Below, piece by piece: positions 8,104 to 16,707 of a stretch of DNA of 64,000 nucleotides. The position numbers and the translations under genes were made by a program. Source of the stretch: UBA6898 sp964463135 (GTDB lineage Bacteria > Nitrospirota > Thermodesulfovibrionia > Thermodesulfovibrionales > UBA6898); the NCBI GenBank assembly GCA_964463135.1, contig CAYXBA010000011.1, forward strand, positions 62,001 to 126,000. Direction: 5' to 3'. The notes below the pieces were generated by a model, which did not search any database, was not told the DNA's origin, and saw only the letters and a list, made by a program, of their open reading frames with translations. Position 1 is the stretch's first letter, and every line of letters begins with the position of its first letter.

Positions 8104-8991
8104 CTACCAATCCCCTGAACTTCCGCCGCCGCCGAAGTCTCCGCCGCCGCCACCAAAACCGCCTCCTCCTCCGCCAAATCCACCGCCGCCACCAAAGCCT
8201 CCACCATAATATCCGCCGCCAAAACCGCCGCCGCGGCCTCCTGCTGAAAAAAGTGCGGGCAGGATCAGGCCGGCAACAAGACCGATGACAGCGAGAATGA
8301 TGCCGGTCACCAGTCCGACCGGGGAGAGAAGAAGAGAAACAATTGCAGGCAAGCCTACTGCACCTGCAGCGCCGGAGAGAAATTTGGAGACGCTGCCGAG
8401 CATGAGCAGGGCGATGCCCAAAAATATGAGGAATGTGAAGAGCCTGGAAATACCCTGTGAACCCTTAGCCCCTTGCCTTTTGCCTGACCCTGGCTCTGCC
8501 ATAAACTCACCCCGCGTCGCATCGATCAGCGCATGAGCCCCCATAATAAAACCGCCGTCAAAGTCGCCTCTTTTGAACCGGGGCTTTACTACCAGGTCTA
8601 TGATCCGGCCTGCCATAAGGTCTGTGAGCTTGCCTTCAAGTCCTCTGCCAACCTCGATACGCAATTTTCTGTCTTCTTTGGAAACAAGGAAGATGACGCC
8701 ATTGTCCTTTCCCTTTTGGCCGATCTTCCAGGCCTCTGCAACCTTGATGCTGAACTGCTCCAGCACTTCTCCCTGAAGAGAGGGGATAGTCACGATCACG
8801 ATCTGAGTGGAGTCCGACTGTTCGAAGGCACGCAGTTCCTGCTCAAGCGTAGCCTTTGCCTGGGGCGAGAGCATGCCTGCATGATCGTTTACATAACCGG
8901 TCAGTTTGGGGACATCAAGGGCATGGGCAACGGAAGCGAAGATAAAGCCTGCCAGCAAGAGCAGGAAAAGCAGTATGAGAGATGTATGCAA
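8104..8991 (-). CDS. TPM-domain protein with glycine-rich tail (YgcG-like)
   Basis: About 295 residues: signal peptide or anchor (residues 1-24), TPM domain (about 28-165, with YVNDHAGMLSP and the GRGLEGKLTD motif), a linker, one or two membrane segments (about 195-255) and a tail of repeated GGGFGGG units ending in SSGDW. The frame is open to 9252 but the upstream part is encoded by palindromic repeats and is not protein-like. The start is taken as TTG 8991, which has GGAGG at a five-base spacing and leads straight into the signal sequence. LemA lies upstream and a second TPM gene downstream, the usual companions. Confidence 0.8.
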   Translation of the reverse strand: MHTSLILLFLLLLAGFIFASVAHALDVPKLTGYVNDHAGMLSPQAKATLEQELRAFEQSDSTQIVIVTIPSLQGEVLEQFSIKVAEAWKIGQKGKDNGVIFLVSKEDRKLRIEVGRGLEGKLTDLMAGRIIDLVVKPRFKRGDFDGGFIMGAHALIDATRGEFMAEPGSGKRQGAKGSQGISRLFTFLIFLGIALLMLGSVSKFLSGAAGAVGLPAIVSLLLSPVGLVTGIILAVIGLVAGLILPALFSAGGRGGGFGGGYYGGGFGGGGGFGGGGGGFGGGGGDFGGGGSSGDW

Positions 8992-9084
8992 TAGCCCCTC
9001 CTTTCCAAGGAGGGGAGTGGGGAGGTATTGCAATATGTTACCTATACCCCACCTGTCCTCCCCTTGGAAAGGGGAGGTTCTATT
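8990..9084. repeat. Large GC-rich palindromic repeat (REP/MITE-like)
   Basis: A nearly symmetrical inverted repeat. Arms beginning AATAGCCCCTCCTTTCC and ending GGAAAGGGGAGGTTCTATT enclose nested smaller arms (GGGGAGGTATTG / CAATA...CCCCACC). It belongs to the same general type as the elements at 29761-29867 and 30449-30523. The left arm supplies the ribosome site of the TPM gene. Confidence 0.7.
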
Positions 9085-9111
9085 CTCAGACGACAGCACT
9101 GCACTCTGTGT

Positions 9112-9224
9112 TGTCATTCCAGCGATTTCGTCCAGTCTACTGTTGTCATGCCGGCTTGTCTGTGTCCGATGCTTGGGTGCCCGGCATCCTTCCGAGGAAA
9201 GACTCCGAACAAGTCGGAGTGACA
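9112..9224. repeat. Second type of palindromic intergenic repeat
   Basis: Ends are near-perfect inverted copies (TGTCATTCC at 9112 and GGAGTGACA at 9216), with internal CATGCCGGC / GCCCGGCATCC and CTTCCGAGG-type arms. The terminal motif is typical of dispersed chromosomal REP-like elements. It sits between lemA and the palindrome at 8990-9084. Confidence 0.5.
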
Positions 9225-9271
9225 GCCATAGAGAAGAGTCTAATACTGACATGTTATGAACTTTTTCAGAA

Positions 9272-9865
9272 CTATTTACTAAAGTCCACTTTAGGCGCTT
9301 TTTCCGCGCCTGCCTCAGCCTTGAAGGCTTCGCGCGGTTTCAGGTGCAGCATCAGGGAGTTCGTGAGACTGTTCGGGAAGATCCTGATCGAGACATTGAA
9401 GGTCTCGACTGCCTTGTTGAAGCGGGTGCGAGCAACATTTATGCGGTTCTCTGTTCCTTCAAGCTGGTGCTGCAGGTCGAGGAAGTTCTGGTTGGCCTTC
9501 AGGTCAGGATACTTTTCAACAACGACCATGAGGCGGGAAAGTGCGCTGGACATGGCGCCCTGTGCCTCCTGGAACTGTGTCAGGGCCTTGGGGTCATTAA
9601 GAATGTCTTTTGATGCCTGGATCGTGCCGACCTTGGCACGCGCCTCGGTCACTGCCTGAAGTGTATCCTTCTCATGTTTTGCATAACCCTTTACGACCTC
9701 GACGAGGTTCGGTATCAGATCGTTCCTCCGCTGATACGATGCTTCAACGTCTCCCCACGCAGCCTTTACTGCCTCCTCATTTGCCTGCATGGTGTTGTAC
9801 CCGCAGCCTGACAGCCCTGTGAGCATGAGAGTAAACAGCGCCAGAAATATAATTGTTCTCTTCAT
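9272..9865 (-). CDS. LemA family lipoprotein
   Basis: 197-residue LemA-type protein. A signal sequence with lipobox LSGC (residues 18-21) precedes the conserved helical core: NEEAVKAAWGDVEASYQRRNDLIPNLV is the family signature, followed by YAKHEKDTL, and ENRINVARTRFNKAV in the last third. LemA proteins are membrane-anchored helical bundles commonly encoded next to TPM-domain proteins, as here. The biochemical function is not established. Length and motifs are complete. Confidence 0.9.
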   Translation of the reverse strand: MKRTIIFLALFTLMLTGLSGCGYNTMQANEEAVKAAWGDVEASYQRRNDLIPNLVEVVKGYAKHEKDTLQAVTEARAKVGTIQASKDILNDPKALTQFQEAQGAMSSALSRLMVVVEKYPDLKANQNFLDLQHQLEGTENRINVARTRFNKAVETFNVSIRIFPNSLTNSLMLHLKPREAFKAEAGAEKAPKVDFSK

Positions 9866-9894
9866 TGTATCCTCCGTTGTAATGTGTGATGAAC

Positions 9895-10917
9895 TTACGA
9901 TGCCATCACTTCAAGATGCTTGAGTTTGGAGCTCTCGCCAAGGGCGATGAGCGTATCTCCTGATTTTATTGCGCTTTTGAAGGTCGGGTTGAACTTCATT
10001 CCGCCGTCGGGCTTCTTGATCGCCACGATGATAATGCCCAGCTCTCTTCCTATGCCGCATTCGTCAAGTGACCTGCCGACCAGTTCTGACGATTCTTTGA
10101 TGAGGACTTCCTCCATCTGGAGGTCTATGTTGCCGCTCTTGGTTGCGAATTCGATAAAATCCACGACAGCAGGCTTGAGTACAGTATGAGCTATCCTGAG
10201 GCCGCCGATATGATAAGGAGATACCACCTTGTCCGCACCAGCGCGCACGAGTTTCTTTTCGGAACCTTCTTCTCCAGCCCTGGCAACGATGAAGAGTTTG
10301 GGGTTCAGGCCACGAGCGCTCAGGACCACGAAGAGGTTTTCTGCGTCCGTAGGAAGCACCGAGACAAGGCCCTTTGCCTTTTCTATGCCGAGTTCCTTCA
10401 GGATCTCGTCCCTGGTCGCATCACCGATATAGACCAGCAGGTCATCACTGTCCCGGTGAATGTCGGGCTGCTTTTCAACGACTATGAACTTGATGTTCTT
10501 TTCCCTGAGCTCTCTGCATATGATCTTGCCCATTCTGCCGTACCCGCAGACAATGTAATGGTCTTTCATTTCCTTGATCTTCTTTTCCAATCTTCGCCTC
10601 CCGTAAACTTCCTGTAGTTCGCCTTCCAGGATTATCTTGGCTCCCGCAGTGAGTGCATAGGCCACGGTGCCGACGCCGCCGATGATAAGGACGATCGTAA
10701 AGATCCTGCCGAAAAGAGAAAGGTCATGGACCTCCTTGAAACCGACACTGGCAAGCGTGATGACCGTCATGTAGAGCGCATCCGTAAAGCCCCAGCCTTC
10801 GATCAGCATAAACCCTGCAGTGCCGAAAGATGCCACAAGGAATACCAGGCCGACCGCTATGACAAATTTCCGCCGCAGCTCGCTGAATGTTCCCCGACTG
10901 TCGCTGAAAAGGTCCAT
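9895..10917 (-). CDS. Potassium channel with RCK (TrkA-N/TrkA-C) domains
   Basis: 340-residue two-transmembrane channel subunit. TM1 is at about residues 18-38, a pore helix and filter at 44-63 and TM2 at 70-93. An RCK_N Rossmann domain (about 117-235) starts with HYIVCGYGRMGKIICREL, followed by a TrkA_C domain (about 255-338). This is the MthK/Kch-like architecture, in which the cytosolic ring gates K+ flow. The filter reads TLASVGFKEV rather than the canonical TxxTVGYGD: Phe replaces Tyr and Lys replaces Gly. Related channels use VGFGEV, so conduction is plausible but selectivity is uncertain. It lies between lemA and the AI-2E-type transporter gene. Confidence 0.87.
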   Translation of the reverse strand: MDLFSDSRGTFSELRRKFVIAVGLVFLVASFGTAGFMLIEGWGFTDALYMTVITLASVGFKEVHDLSLFGRIFTIVLIIGGVGTVAYALTAGAKIILEGELQEVYGRRRLEKKIKEMKDHYIVCGYGRMGKIICRELREKNIKFIVVEKQPDIHRDSDDLLVYIGDATRDEILKELGIEKAKGLVSVLPTDAENLFVVLSARGLNPKLFIVARAGEEGSEKKLVRAGADKVVSPYHIGGLRIAHTVLKPAVVDFIEFATKSGNIDLQMEEVLIKESSELVGRSLDECGIGRELGIIIVAIKKPDGGMKFNPTFKSAIKSGDTLIALGESSKLKHLEVMAS

Positions 10918-10926
10918 AGGTCTATC

Positions 10927-12030
10927 TTAAACGATTATTTCGTGAGATTGCTTAAGCGTCTCCGCCGGCATGGTCCTGTTCCGCCTGTCCTCAAGGAAAA
11001 TGACGATCACCTTCTGCAGGATCGTGACCGCGGGCACTGCCAGGACCATACCCATAATGCCGAAGAGCTTCTGTCCGGCAATAATGGTAATAACCAGGAG
11101 CATGGGGTGCAGTTTGACGCTCCTGCCGATGGTGAGCGGCTGGACAACAAAGTCATCAAGGAGCTTGACACAGGTGTACAGAAGAAGGACATTCAGCAGT
11201 GGGCCGATCGTTTTGAACTGGATAAAGGCAATAAGGGCGGCGATCAGGCACGAGACGATCGGGCCGATGTATGGAATGACATTTGCAGCAGCGGTCACAA
11301 TGCCGAGTGTTATTGGATAGTTCACGCCGAGCATTGCAAGGCCGATAGCAGCCATTGCGCCGACGGACGAACATTCGATCGCAAGCCCCCTGAGATAGCT
11401 GCCTGCAAGGATATCGATCTCCGAAAGCGCAGCGATCGAGGTTTCCACGTATCCTGAGGGTATCCAGCGCATGATCTTCTTCAGGATTGCAGGCCAGTCC
11501 TTGAGGATGAAGAAGACGAAAAAAGGAATGAGTATCATGGCGAAGGCTATGGATGCGGCCTGGCTGAAAACGTCGGTGACGTTCAGCATCTTCGAAAGCA
11601 GGTGGCTCGGCTGCGCAAGGCCGGTCAGTATCTTGTCGATCAGTTCTTCGGCAAAGGGATACCCGCGCAGGTCCTGAAAGGCGGTCTCTGCCTGCTCTGT
11701 TATTATTGGCAGTCTTTCCGTGAGATTCTTTGTCTCTGCCTGCAGGCAAGGGATGATCAGCAGGTCGGCAGCGATGAGCAGAAGGCCTGCAGCGAGATAT
11801 ACTGCTGCAACGGCAACGATCCGTTTGATGCCGAGATATTCGATCCGCTTGATGACTGCACTGAGCAGGTACGCGCTGATACCGGCGATGAGAAGCAATA
11901 CCAGCAGGCTTGCCGTGTGATAAGCCATGACGACCAGCAGGCCGGCCAGAAGCAGGCCGATCACCCATCGCGGCATCTGGTGGTGGACCTTCTGTATCTC
12001 CTTCAGCAGTTCTCTATCAGGCGCTTTCAT
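10927..12030 (-). CDS. AI-2E family transporter (PerM/YdiK-like)
   Basis: 367-residue polytopic membrane protein with about eight hydrophobic segments. It contains the family signature in the last third: GLAMLGVNYPITLGIVTAAANVIPYIGPIVS, followed by the motif LLYTCVKLLDDFVVQPLTIG and HPMLLVITIIAGQKLFGIMG. Family members include exporters of autoinducer-2, but most have unknown substrates and some act as Na+/H+ antiporters, so no substrate is assigned. The start overlaps the end of the cyclic-nucleotide-binding gene by 14 bases, indicating cotranslation. Confidence 0.88.
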   Translation of the reverse strand: MKAPDRELLKEIQKVHHQMPRWVIGLLLAGLLVVMAYHTASLLVLLLIAGISAYLLSAVIKRIEYLGIKRIVAVAAVYLAAGLLLIAADLLIIPCLQAETKNLTERLPIITEQAETAFQDLRGYPFAEELIDKILTGLAQPSHLLSKMLNVTDVFSQAASIAFAMILIPFFVFFILKDWPAILKKIMRWIPSGYVETSIAALSEIDILAGSYLRGLAIECSSVGAMAAIGLAMLGVNYPITLGIVTAAANVIPYIGPIVSCLIAALIAFIQFKTIGPLLNVLLLYTCVKLLDDFVVQPLTIGRSVKLHPMLLVITIIAGQKLFGIMGMVLAVPAVTILQKVIVIFLEDRRNRTMPAETLKQSHEIIV

Positions 12031-12490
12031 CCTGGTTCTTTCTCACGTATGCAGAGAGCAGCTCGACAAGGTTCAGCAGCACCCGCGACGAGATCGCTGG
12101 GCTCCCCTTGATGAGGTCATCGAAATATGATTTGTACATGATAAGCAGGGTGGTCTGTTCCTGGGCAGTCGCAGCAGCATAGCGTGGCATCTGGTCTATG
12201 AGTGCGAGTTCTCCGAAATACGACCCTGTCTTCAGTTCGGCAAGGACTGCACGGTCTCCCTTGCCCTTCTTTGCTATGGCGACAGAACCGTCGAGCACGA
12301 TGTACAGGGCCTTGCCGATCTCGCCCTCCGCAAAGATAGGCTCGCCCGGCTTATATTCCTTTTCAACGAGGTCGACGAGAAGTTTCATCAGCAGGTTACG
12401 GCGCAGCCCTTTAAAGAGATGGACCTTCTGCAGGATCTCCACCCTGCGTTCCTTTTCCTTGTCGAATGCCCAGTTGAACAGCTTTATCAT
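12017..12490 (-). CDS. Cyclic nucleotide-binding domain protein
   Basis: 157-residue single-domain cNMP-binding protein. The beta-roll runs from LFKGLRRNLLMKLL (about residue 26) to about 140, with the phosphate-binding cassette visible as GSYFGELALIDQMPRYA; the Arg in this loop is the ligand-binding residue. There is no helix-turn-helix or catalytic domain, so it is not a CRP-type regulator by itself. It heads the minus-strand run transporter-channel-LemA-TPM and overlaps the transporter gene, suggesting a regulatory link, which is inference only. Confidence 0.85.
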   Translation of the reverse strand: MIKLFNWAFDKEKERRVEILQKVHLFKGLRRNLLMKLLVDLVEKEYKPGEPIFAEGEIGKALYIVLDGSVAIAKKGKGDRAVLAELKTGSYFGELALIDQMPRYAAATAQEQTTLLIMYKSYFDDLIKGSPAISSRVLLNLVELLSAYVRKNQDESA

Positions 12491-12714
12491 CGCGCCCCCT
12501 TTGTGATACTGGGAATTGTACTATCTCTGCATGGCCATTGACAACAGGTAAATGAGGGAATGACCGTGAAAACGGGAAGAAAACGATAGTCTCAAGAATC
12601 TTTACGTACAGTCGACCTGGCAGCATCATCTGGTTTTTCTTGCGTTGTAATATTCATTAGGGGAACACAACTGGCAGCAGTTGTCAGCTGCTGTTACTTG
12701 CCCGAAAATGATGC

Positions 12715-12743
12715 TTGCTATCTCATGATAAGATTAATATAAT
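12715..12743 (+). promoter_or_regulatory. Candidate promoter for the AAA ATPase gene
   Basis: TTGCTA (12715-12720), 17-base spacer, perfect TATAAT (12738-12743), about 38 bases before the start codon. The surrounding 290-base divergent gap also holds a small inverted repeat (CAGCAG/CTGCTG, about 12674-12692) but no gene. Confidence 0.5.
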
Positions 12744-12780
12744 GTAATTGAAATTAAAATACAATGACATTGGAGAGCTA

Positions 12781-14052
12781 ATGGACTTGCAAGGCTTTAA
12801 CCCCTGGTGGAAGACAGGAAAGATATTCCCTGAGTTTATTGGAAGAAAGAGAAAGATATTCAAAGAGATCGTCCAGTATATAGATAAGCGACAGATCGTG
12901 CTGTTTACCGGCCTTAGAAGGGTCGGCAAGACGACCCTCATGTACCAGATCATGGATGGACTCATCGGCAAGAATACGAACCCTTACCATATCCTGTATT
13001 TTTCGTTCGATGAAATGAAGTATGACCTGGAAGAGATCATTAAACAGTATGAAACTGATGTTCTCCGGGATGATATATCCAAAAAGAAGGTCTATATATT
13101 CCTTGATGAGATACAGAAGCTTGAGGGCTGGCCTTCAAAGGTGAAACTCCTCTATGACGCAAACCCGAAATTGAAGATCTTCCTCACCGGTTCGGCACAG
13201 ATAACCATGTGGCAGGGCACAAGAGAAAGCCTGGCAGGCAGATTCTTTGATTTCATGATCAAACCCCTGGATTTTGAAGAATACCTCGATTTTAAAGAGG
13301 CTGGAATAGACCGGGACAGGGAGAAGCTCTTCGAAAAGGAACTGAAAAGGCATATGGCTGTATTTTTGAAAACTGGAGGGTTTATCGAGGCCCTTGATAT
13401 GGAGGAGCCTGTGCTCAGGAAATACCTCAAAGAGAGCCTTCTTGAGCGGGTCATCTTTGTGGACATCCCCCAGACCTTCAAACTCGATCTGCCCGATCTG
13501 CTCATGAAACTTTTGACTATTACTGCTTCAAGGCCGGGCTTTTATCTTGATTACAAAAATCTGAGCAATGACCTTAACGTTGATCAGCGGACCATTGCGA
13601 ATTATATCTCATATCTTGAATATGCTCTATTCCTGCAGAAGCTTTATAACTATTCGAAAAACCTCCTTACCAGCGAGAAGAAGGTGAAAAGGCTCTATCT
13701 CTGCAACACGGCATTTACGCTGGCGCTGAACCCGCAGGCCGATCTGCCGACTGTATTGGAGCAGTTCTTTGTGAACAGTCTCGACGCAAAGTTCTTTCTG
13801 AAGACCCCGCAGAAAGAGGAGATCGACATTATTCATGCCCATGATAAAACTGTTCTGCCAGTGGAGATCAAGATCAAGGCAAAGATAAAAAAAGATGATA
13901 TTAAGACGCTCTTCAAATTCCTTGAAAGAAACAACCTCAGGAAGGCGCTACTTGTCACTCTTGATACTGAAACGATATTCGAAAGGGAGGACCTTTTGAT
14001 CGAGGCGATACCTTATTGGAAATACTGGAGCATCAGAGCGAGGCTAAGCTGA
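12781..14052 (+). CDS. AAA ATPase with DUF4143 (nuclease-like) C-terminal domain
   Basis: 423-residue ATPase of the AAA_14/DUF4143 type. Walker A (GLRRVGKTT) lies near residue 45, Walker B (YIFLDEIQ) near 108, and sensor-like LTGSAQ near 135. The C-terminal region carries EEIDIIHAHDKTVLPVEIKIK, the spaced acidic residue and ExK pattern of the PD-(D/E)XK fold present in these proteins. Their function is poorly known; they are often single genes in accessory regions. The start is ATG 12781, with GGAGAG at 12771-12776; the frame is open from a TTG at 12748 without a ribosome site. Codons are slightly more AT-rich than in the neighbours, consistent with acquisition. Confidence 0.85.
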   Translation: MDLQGFNPWWKTGKIFPEFIGRKRKIFKEIVQYIDKRQIVLFTGLRRVGKTTLMYQIMDGLIGKNTNPYHILYFSFDEMKYDLEEIIKQYETDVLRDDISKKKVYIFLDEIQKLEGWPSKVKLLYDANPKLKIFLTGSAQITMWQGTRESLAGRFFDFMIKPLDFEEYLDFKEAGIDRDREKLFEKELKRHMAVFLKTGGFIEALDMEEPVLRKYLKESLLERVIFVDIPQTFKLDLPDLLMKLLTITASRPGFYLDYKNLSNDLNVDQRTIANYISYLEYALFLQKLYNYSKNLLTSEKKVKRLYLCNTAFTLALNPQADLPTVLEQFFVNSLDAKFFLKTPQKEEIDIIHAHDKTVLPVEIKIKAKIKKDDIKTLFKFLERNNLRKALLVTLDTETIFEREDLLIEAIPYWKYWSIRARLS

Positions 14053-14075
14053 GTGCACCAGCGCAAACAATTTCC

Positions 14076-14104
14076 TTGACAACTTTCTTTTCCACCGCTA
14101 TTCT
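14076..14104 (+). promoter_or_regulatory. Candidate promoter for the 14206 lipoprotein gene
   Basis: Consensus TTGACA (14076-14081), 17-base spacer and TATTCT (14099-14104), about 100 bases before the start codon in a 153-base gap. Confidence 0.4.
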
Positions 14105-14205
14105 CTGAAAAATATAGAGCTGGGCAAAATATGAAAGGCCCCTCAGGGATTGGCTGATATCTGAAAGGAAGGGGTGATTTTGGGGCAAGGTGGGAATTGG
14201 TCATT

Positions 14206-14520
14206 ATGAAAAATAGATTAGCACTTCTGCTTCTTCTGACAACAATGAGTATTGGCTGTCTATCCCATGATCAGGCAAAGCTCCTATTCATTCAAGAAAG
14301 AGATTTTGACAGAGGCAGGCTTATTAGGCAGGTGCCTCTGCCCCAGCCGATTAAGATCGAGGTGGTAGACGAAAAAACGAGTCTTTATATTTATGAATTT
14401 AAAAGAACCGGATGTCAATGGTCATATACGGTAGACAATGAGAGTAAACGAATTCTTTCATGGCAATACATTAGCGATCCAGATTTATGTTACATGAAAG
14501 TAAGCTATGGCGGAAGCTAG
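14206..14520 (+). CDS. Small lipoprotein, unknown function
   Basis: 104-residue protein with a lipoprotein signal peptide: KNR, a hydrophobic stretch of Leu and Thr, then lipobox SIGC. The mature part is about 85 residues with two further cysteines (TGCQWSYTVD and DLCYMK) and several beta-strand-like segments. The pattern of YEFKRTGCQWSYTVD...ILSWQYISDPDLCYM resembles the body of the lipoprotein at 2827 only in size and in its two cysteines. ATG 14206 is taken as start; TTG 14197 is in frame but has no better context. The gene is flanked by unrelated genes and appears monocistronic. Confidence 0.65.
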   Translation: MKNRLALLLLLTTMSIGCLSHDQAKLLFIQERDFDRGRLIRQVPLPQPIKIEVVDEKTSLYIYEFKRTGCQWSYTVDNESKRILSWQYISDPDLCYMKVSYGGS

Positions 14521-14642
14521 CGAATCTGAAGCAGCGAATTGCTCCTGCAAATTTCTTAATCCCGCACGCAGAATAACCATAAATACCTTTTCCCTCTTAT
14601 TTCCCTTGAAAACCTGAGGGGAACTGGTATTCAATAGGGGCT

Positions 14643-15947
14643 ATGGAAGAGAAGCGCCCGCTGACCGCAGCAGAGGAGCACCTCAAAAGCATGGAGCAGA
14701 AGGTCGAGGACCTGCGGCTGCTCATGGATGTCTCCTCCATCATCTCCTCCACCCTCGACTTCAATGAACTGATCGGCCTGGTCATGGAAAAGGCGAAGGA
14801 AGTCATGCATGCCGATGCCTGCTCGATCCTTGTGTATAACAAAAAGACCGGGCGGCTTGAGTTCGAGGTTGCGCTCAGCAGCGACGGCGAGAGCGGCGAT
14901 ATTCTCAAAAAACATGTCACCCTCGGTCTTGGCGAAGGCATTGCCGGCTGGGTCGCACAGAACCTTGAACCGGTCGTTGTCGGGCAGGCAGCCGACGATG
15001 ACCGCCATTCGGGCGAGGCTGACACCAAGACAGGTTTTACCACGCGGAGTATGATCGCGGTGCCTTTGGTCGGCAGATCAGGTCTGATCGGCGTTGCCGA
15101 GATACTGAACCCCATCGGCAGGGATATTTTTTCAGCATATGATCTCGAGATATTCCAGGCCCTCTGCAGACAGATCGCGGTTGCGATGGAAAATGCGGTC
15201 TTCCACCAGGAGTCACTCGAAAAAGAGCGGCTCAAACAGGAGCTTGAACTTGCGGCAACGATCCAAAGGAGCTTCCTGCCTCCGCTGCCGGTCTATGAAA
15301 AAGGGATGTTTCGGATTTCAGGATATACGCTCCCTGCCAAGCATGTGGGCGGCGATCTCTATGATTTCGTTGACCCGGTTGAGGGCAAGGTCGGGGTGCT
15401 GATCGGCGATATCTCGGGTAAGGGCGTCTCTGCTGCGCTCTTTATGGCAAAGGCGATCAGCGATTTCAGGTACCAGATGCATGGCAAGGACGATCCGGGT
15501 CAGGTGATGAGCAGCCTTAATAAACAGATGTCGAACACGCCGAGGGGCATGTTCCTGACCGCTATGTACGCGGTCGCGGATATGCAGACAGGCAGCGTAA
15601 AGGTCTCTGTTGCAGGCCACCCGCCGTTTCTCTGGATCACAGCAGATGAGGTGAAGGTGATGGACCTTGAGGGAGGCCCTCCTGTCGGCATCATGGAGAT
15701 GGACTATCCGGCCAATGAACTGACGCTCGCTCCCGGAGACAGGATGATCATGGTGACTGACGGTGTCTTCGATGCGAAGAACAGCGCAGGCAAGAGGCTC
15801 GGCTTTGAAGATATCGTTGCCTTTGCGACCCGCAACAAACAGGATGAGCGTTTGACAGACCTTATCGTCGATTTTGTTAGCAAATTTACCGGTGAGGCGG
15901 ACAGGGCGGACGACCTTACGATCGTTGAACTGAGGCGAGTGACATGA
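14643..15947 (+). CDS. GAF-domain PP2C phosphatase (SpoIIE/RsbU type)
   Basis: 434-residue cytoplasmic protein. A short coiled coil (about residues 10-30) leads into a GAF sensor domain (about 30-185). A second coiled coil (ESLEKERLKQELELAATIQ) connects to the SpoIIE-type PPM phosphatase (about 220-432). Metal-binding acidic residues are visible in VGGDLYDF, LIGDISGKG, VTDGVFDA and RADDLTIV. Such enzymes dephosphorylate a STAS-domain anti-sigma antagonist when the sensor is triggered. The cognate kinase and STAS genes follow immediately, the first with a 4-base overlap (ATGA). The GAF ligand is not evident. Confidence 0.9.
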   Translation: MEEKRPLTAAEEHLKSMEQKVEDLRLLMDVSSIISSTLDFNELIGLVMEKAKEVMHADACSILVYNKKTGRLEFEVALSSDGESGDILKKHVTLGLGEGIAGWVAQNLEPVVVGQAADDDRHSGEADTKTGFTTRSMIAVPLVGRSGLIGVAEILNPIGRDIFSAYDLEIFQALCRQIAVAMENAVFHQESLEKERLKQELELAATIQRSFLPPLPVYEKGMFRISGYTLPAKHVGGDLYDFVDPVEGKVGVLIGDISGKGVSAALFMAKAISDFRYQMHGKDDPGQVMSSLNKQMSNTPRGMFLTAMYAVADMQTGSVKVSVAGHPPFLWITADEVKVMDLEGGPPVGIMEMDYPANELTLAPGDRMIMVTDGVFDAKNSAGKRLGFEDIVAFATRNKQDERLTDLIVDFVSKFTGEADRADDLTIVELRRVT

Positions 15948-16366
15948 AGACGGAGGTGACCATAAAGGTCCTTTCGCATCCGCGTTACCTCTGCCTGATC
16001 CGCGATGTTACTGCGAGGTTCTGCGCTACCTGCGGTCTTGATGATGAGCTGACCGGCCAGATAAAGCTTGCCGTGGATGAGGCCTGCTCCAATGTGATCA
16101 AGTATGCATACCGTGGAGACACTTCAAAGGTAATTGTTGTAAAATACGGCTGTTTGAAGAAGCAGATCACCATTGTTATCGAGGACAGCGGTGAAAAGGC
16201 TGATCCTGAAAAGATCCGGGGACGGGACCTTGAGGATGTGAGGCCGGGCGGTCTCGGCATGCATTTTATCAGAAGGGTCTTTGACCGGGTCGAGTTTGAT
16301 GCAAAAAAGGTGAAGGGCAACAGGCTGCTCCTCGTGAAGCAGACAGGGAGAAATAATGAATTGTGA
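15944..16366 (+). CDS. Anti-sigma-factor-type serine kinase (RsbW/SpoIIAB-like HATPase)
   Basis: 140-residue stand-alone GHKL ATPase domain. The N box is KLAVDEACSNVIKYAY (about residues 41-56), G1 is IEDSGEKADP (about 85-94) and G2 is GGLGMHFIRRVFD (about 107-119). These proteins phosphorylate STAS partners on Ser and, in the classical system, sequester a sigma factor. No sigma factor gene is present nearby, so the sequestered target may be something else. It overlaps the phosphatase gene by 4 bases and the STAS gene by 11 bases, indicating tight cotranslation of all three. Confidence 0.9.
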   Translation: MKTEVTIKVLSHPRYLCLIRDVTARFCATCGLDDELTGQIKLAVDEACSNVIKYAYRGDTSKVIVVKYGCLKKQITIVIEDSGEKADPEKIRGRDLEDVRPGGLGMHFIRRVFDRVEFDAKKVKGNRLLLVKQTGRNNEL

Positions 16367-16685
16367 GATAGGCGACTACAAAGGACATATGGTCATCTCG
16401 GTGAGCGGCGAGGTCGATATGCATTCGTCGCCCGTGCTGCGGGAAAAACTGCTCGGCGTTATAAAGAACAAGCCTCCGCGTCTTATCGTCAACTTCAGGG
16501 ACGTATCCTATATAGACAGTTCCGGCATAGCGACCTTTGTCGAAGGACTGAAGCATGTGAAGGCGTATCAGGGGAGGCTGCAGTTCTCCGAGCTCCCCCA
16601 GTCCATCCTGGACATATTCAGCTTTTCGAAGCTTGACAAGGTCTTTGAGATCTGCGGAAACCTGGACGATGCTGTCAGCCGCTGA
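16356..16685 (+). CDS. STAS-domain anti-sigma antagonist / MlaB-like protein
   Basis: 109-residue single STAS domain. The phosphorylation loop is present: SYIDSSGIATFVEG, with candidate phospho-Ser at 55 or 56 after Asp54. An N-terminal beta-strand (MVISVSGEVDMHSS) and C-terminal helices complete the fold. It could be the antagonist of the adjacent kinase, but it also occupies the place of MlaB, the STAS subunit that binds the MlaF ATPase, since the permease gene begins 22 bases downstream. One protein may do both jobs, which would let the partner-switching proteins act on the transporter. Confidence 0.88.
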   Translation: MNCEIGDYKGHMVISVSGEVDMHSSPVLREKLLGVIKNKPPRLIVNFRDVSYIDSSGIATFVEGLKHVKAYQGRLQFSELPQSILDIFSFSKLDKVFEICGNLDDAVSR

Positions 16686-16707
16686 TCGCATGATTGCGGC
16701 CGCCTGA

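Noticed and set aside
8990..9084. Possible CRISPR or tRNA-like structure
   Set aside because: It is a single palindrome without repeated spacers and lacks tRNA arms or a T-loop sequence.
9085..9252. N-terminal extension of the TPM protein upstream of the repeats
   Set aside because: The translated sequence comes from palindromic repeats and has no protein-like pattern. A signal peptide begins at TTG 8991.
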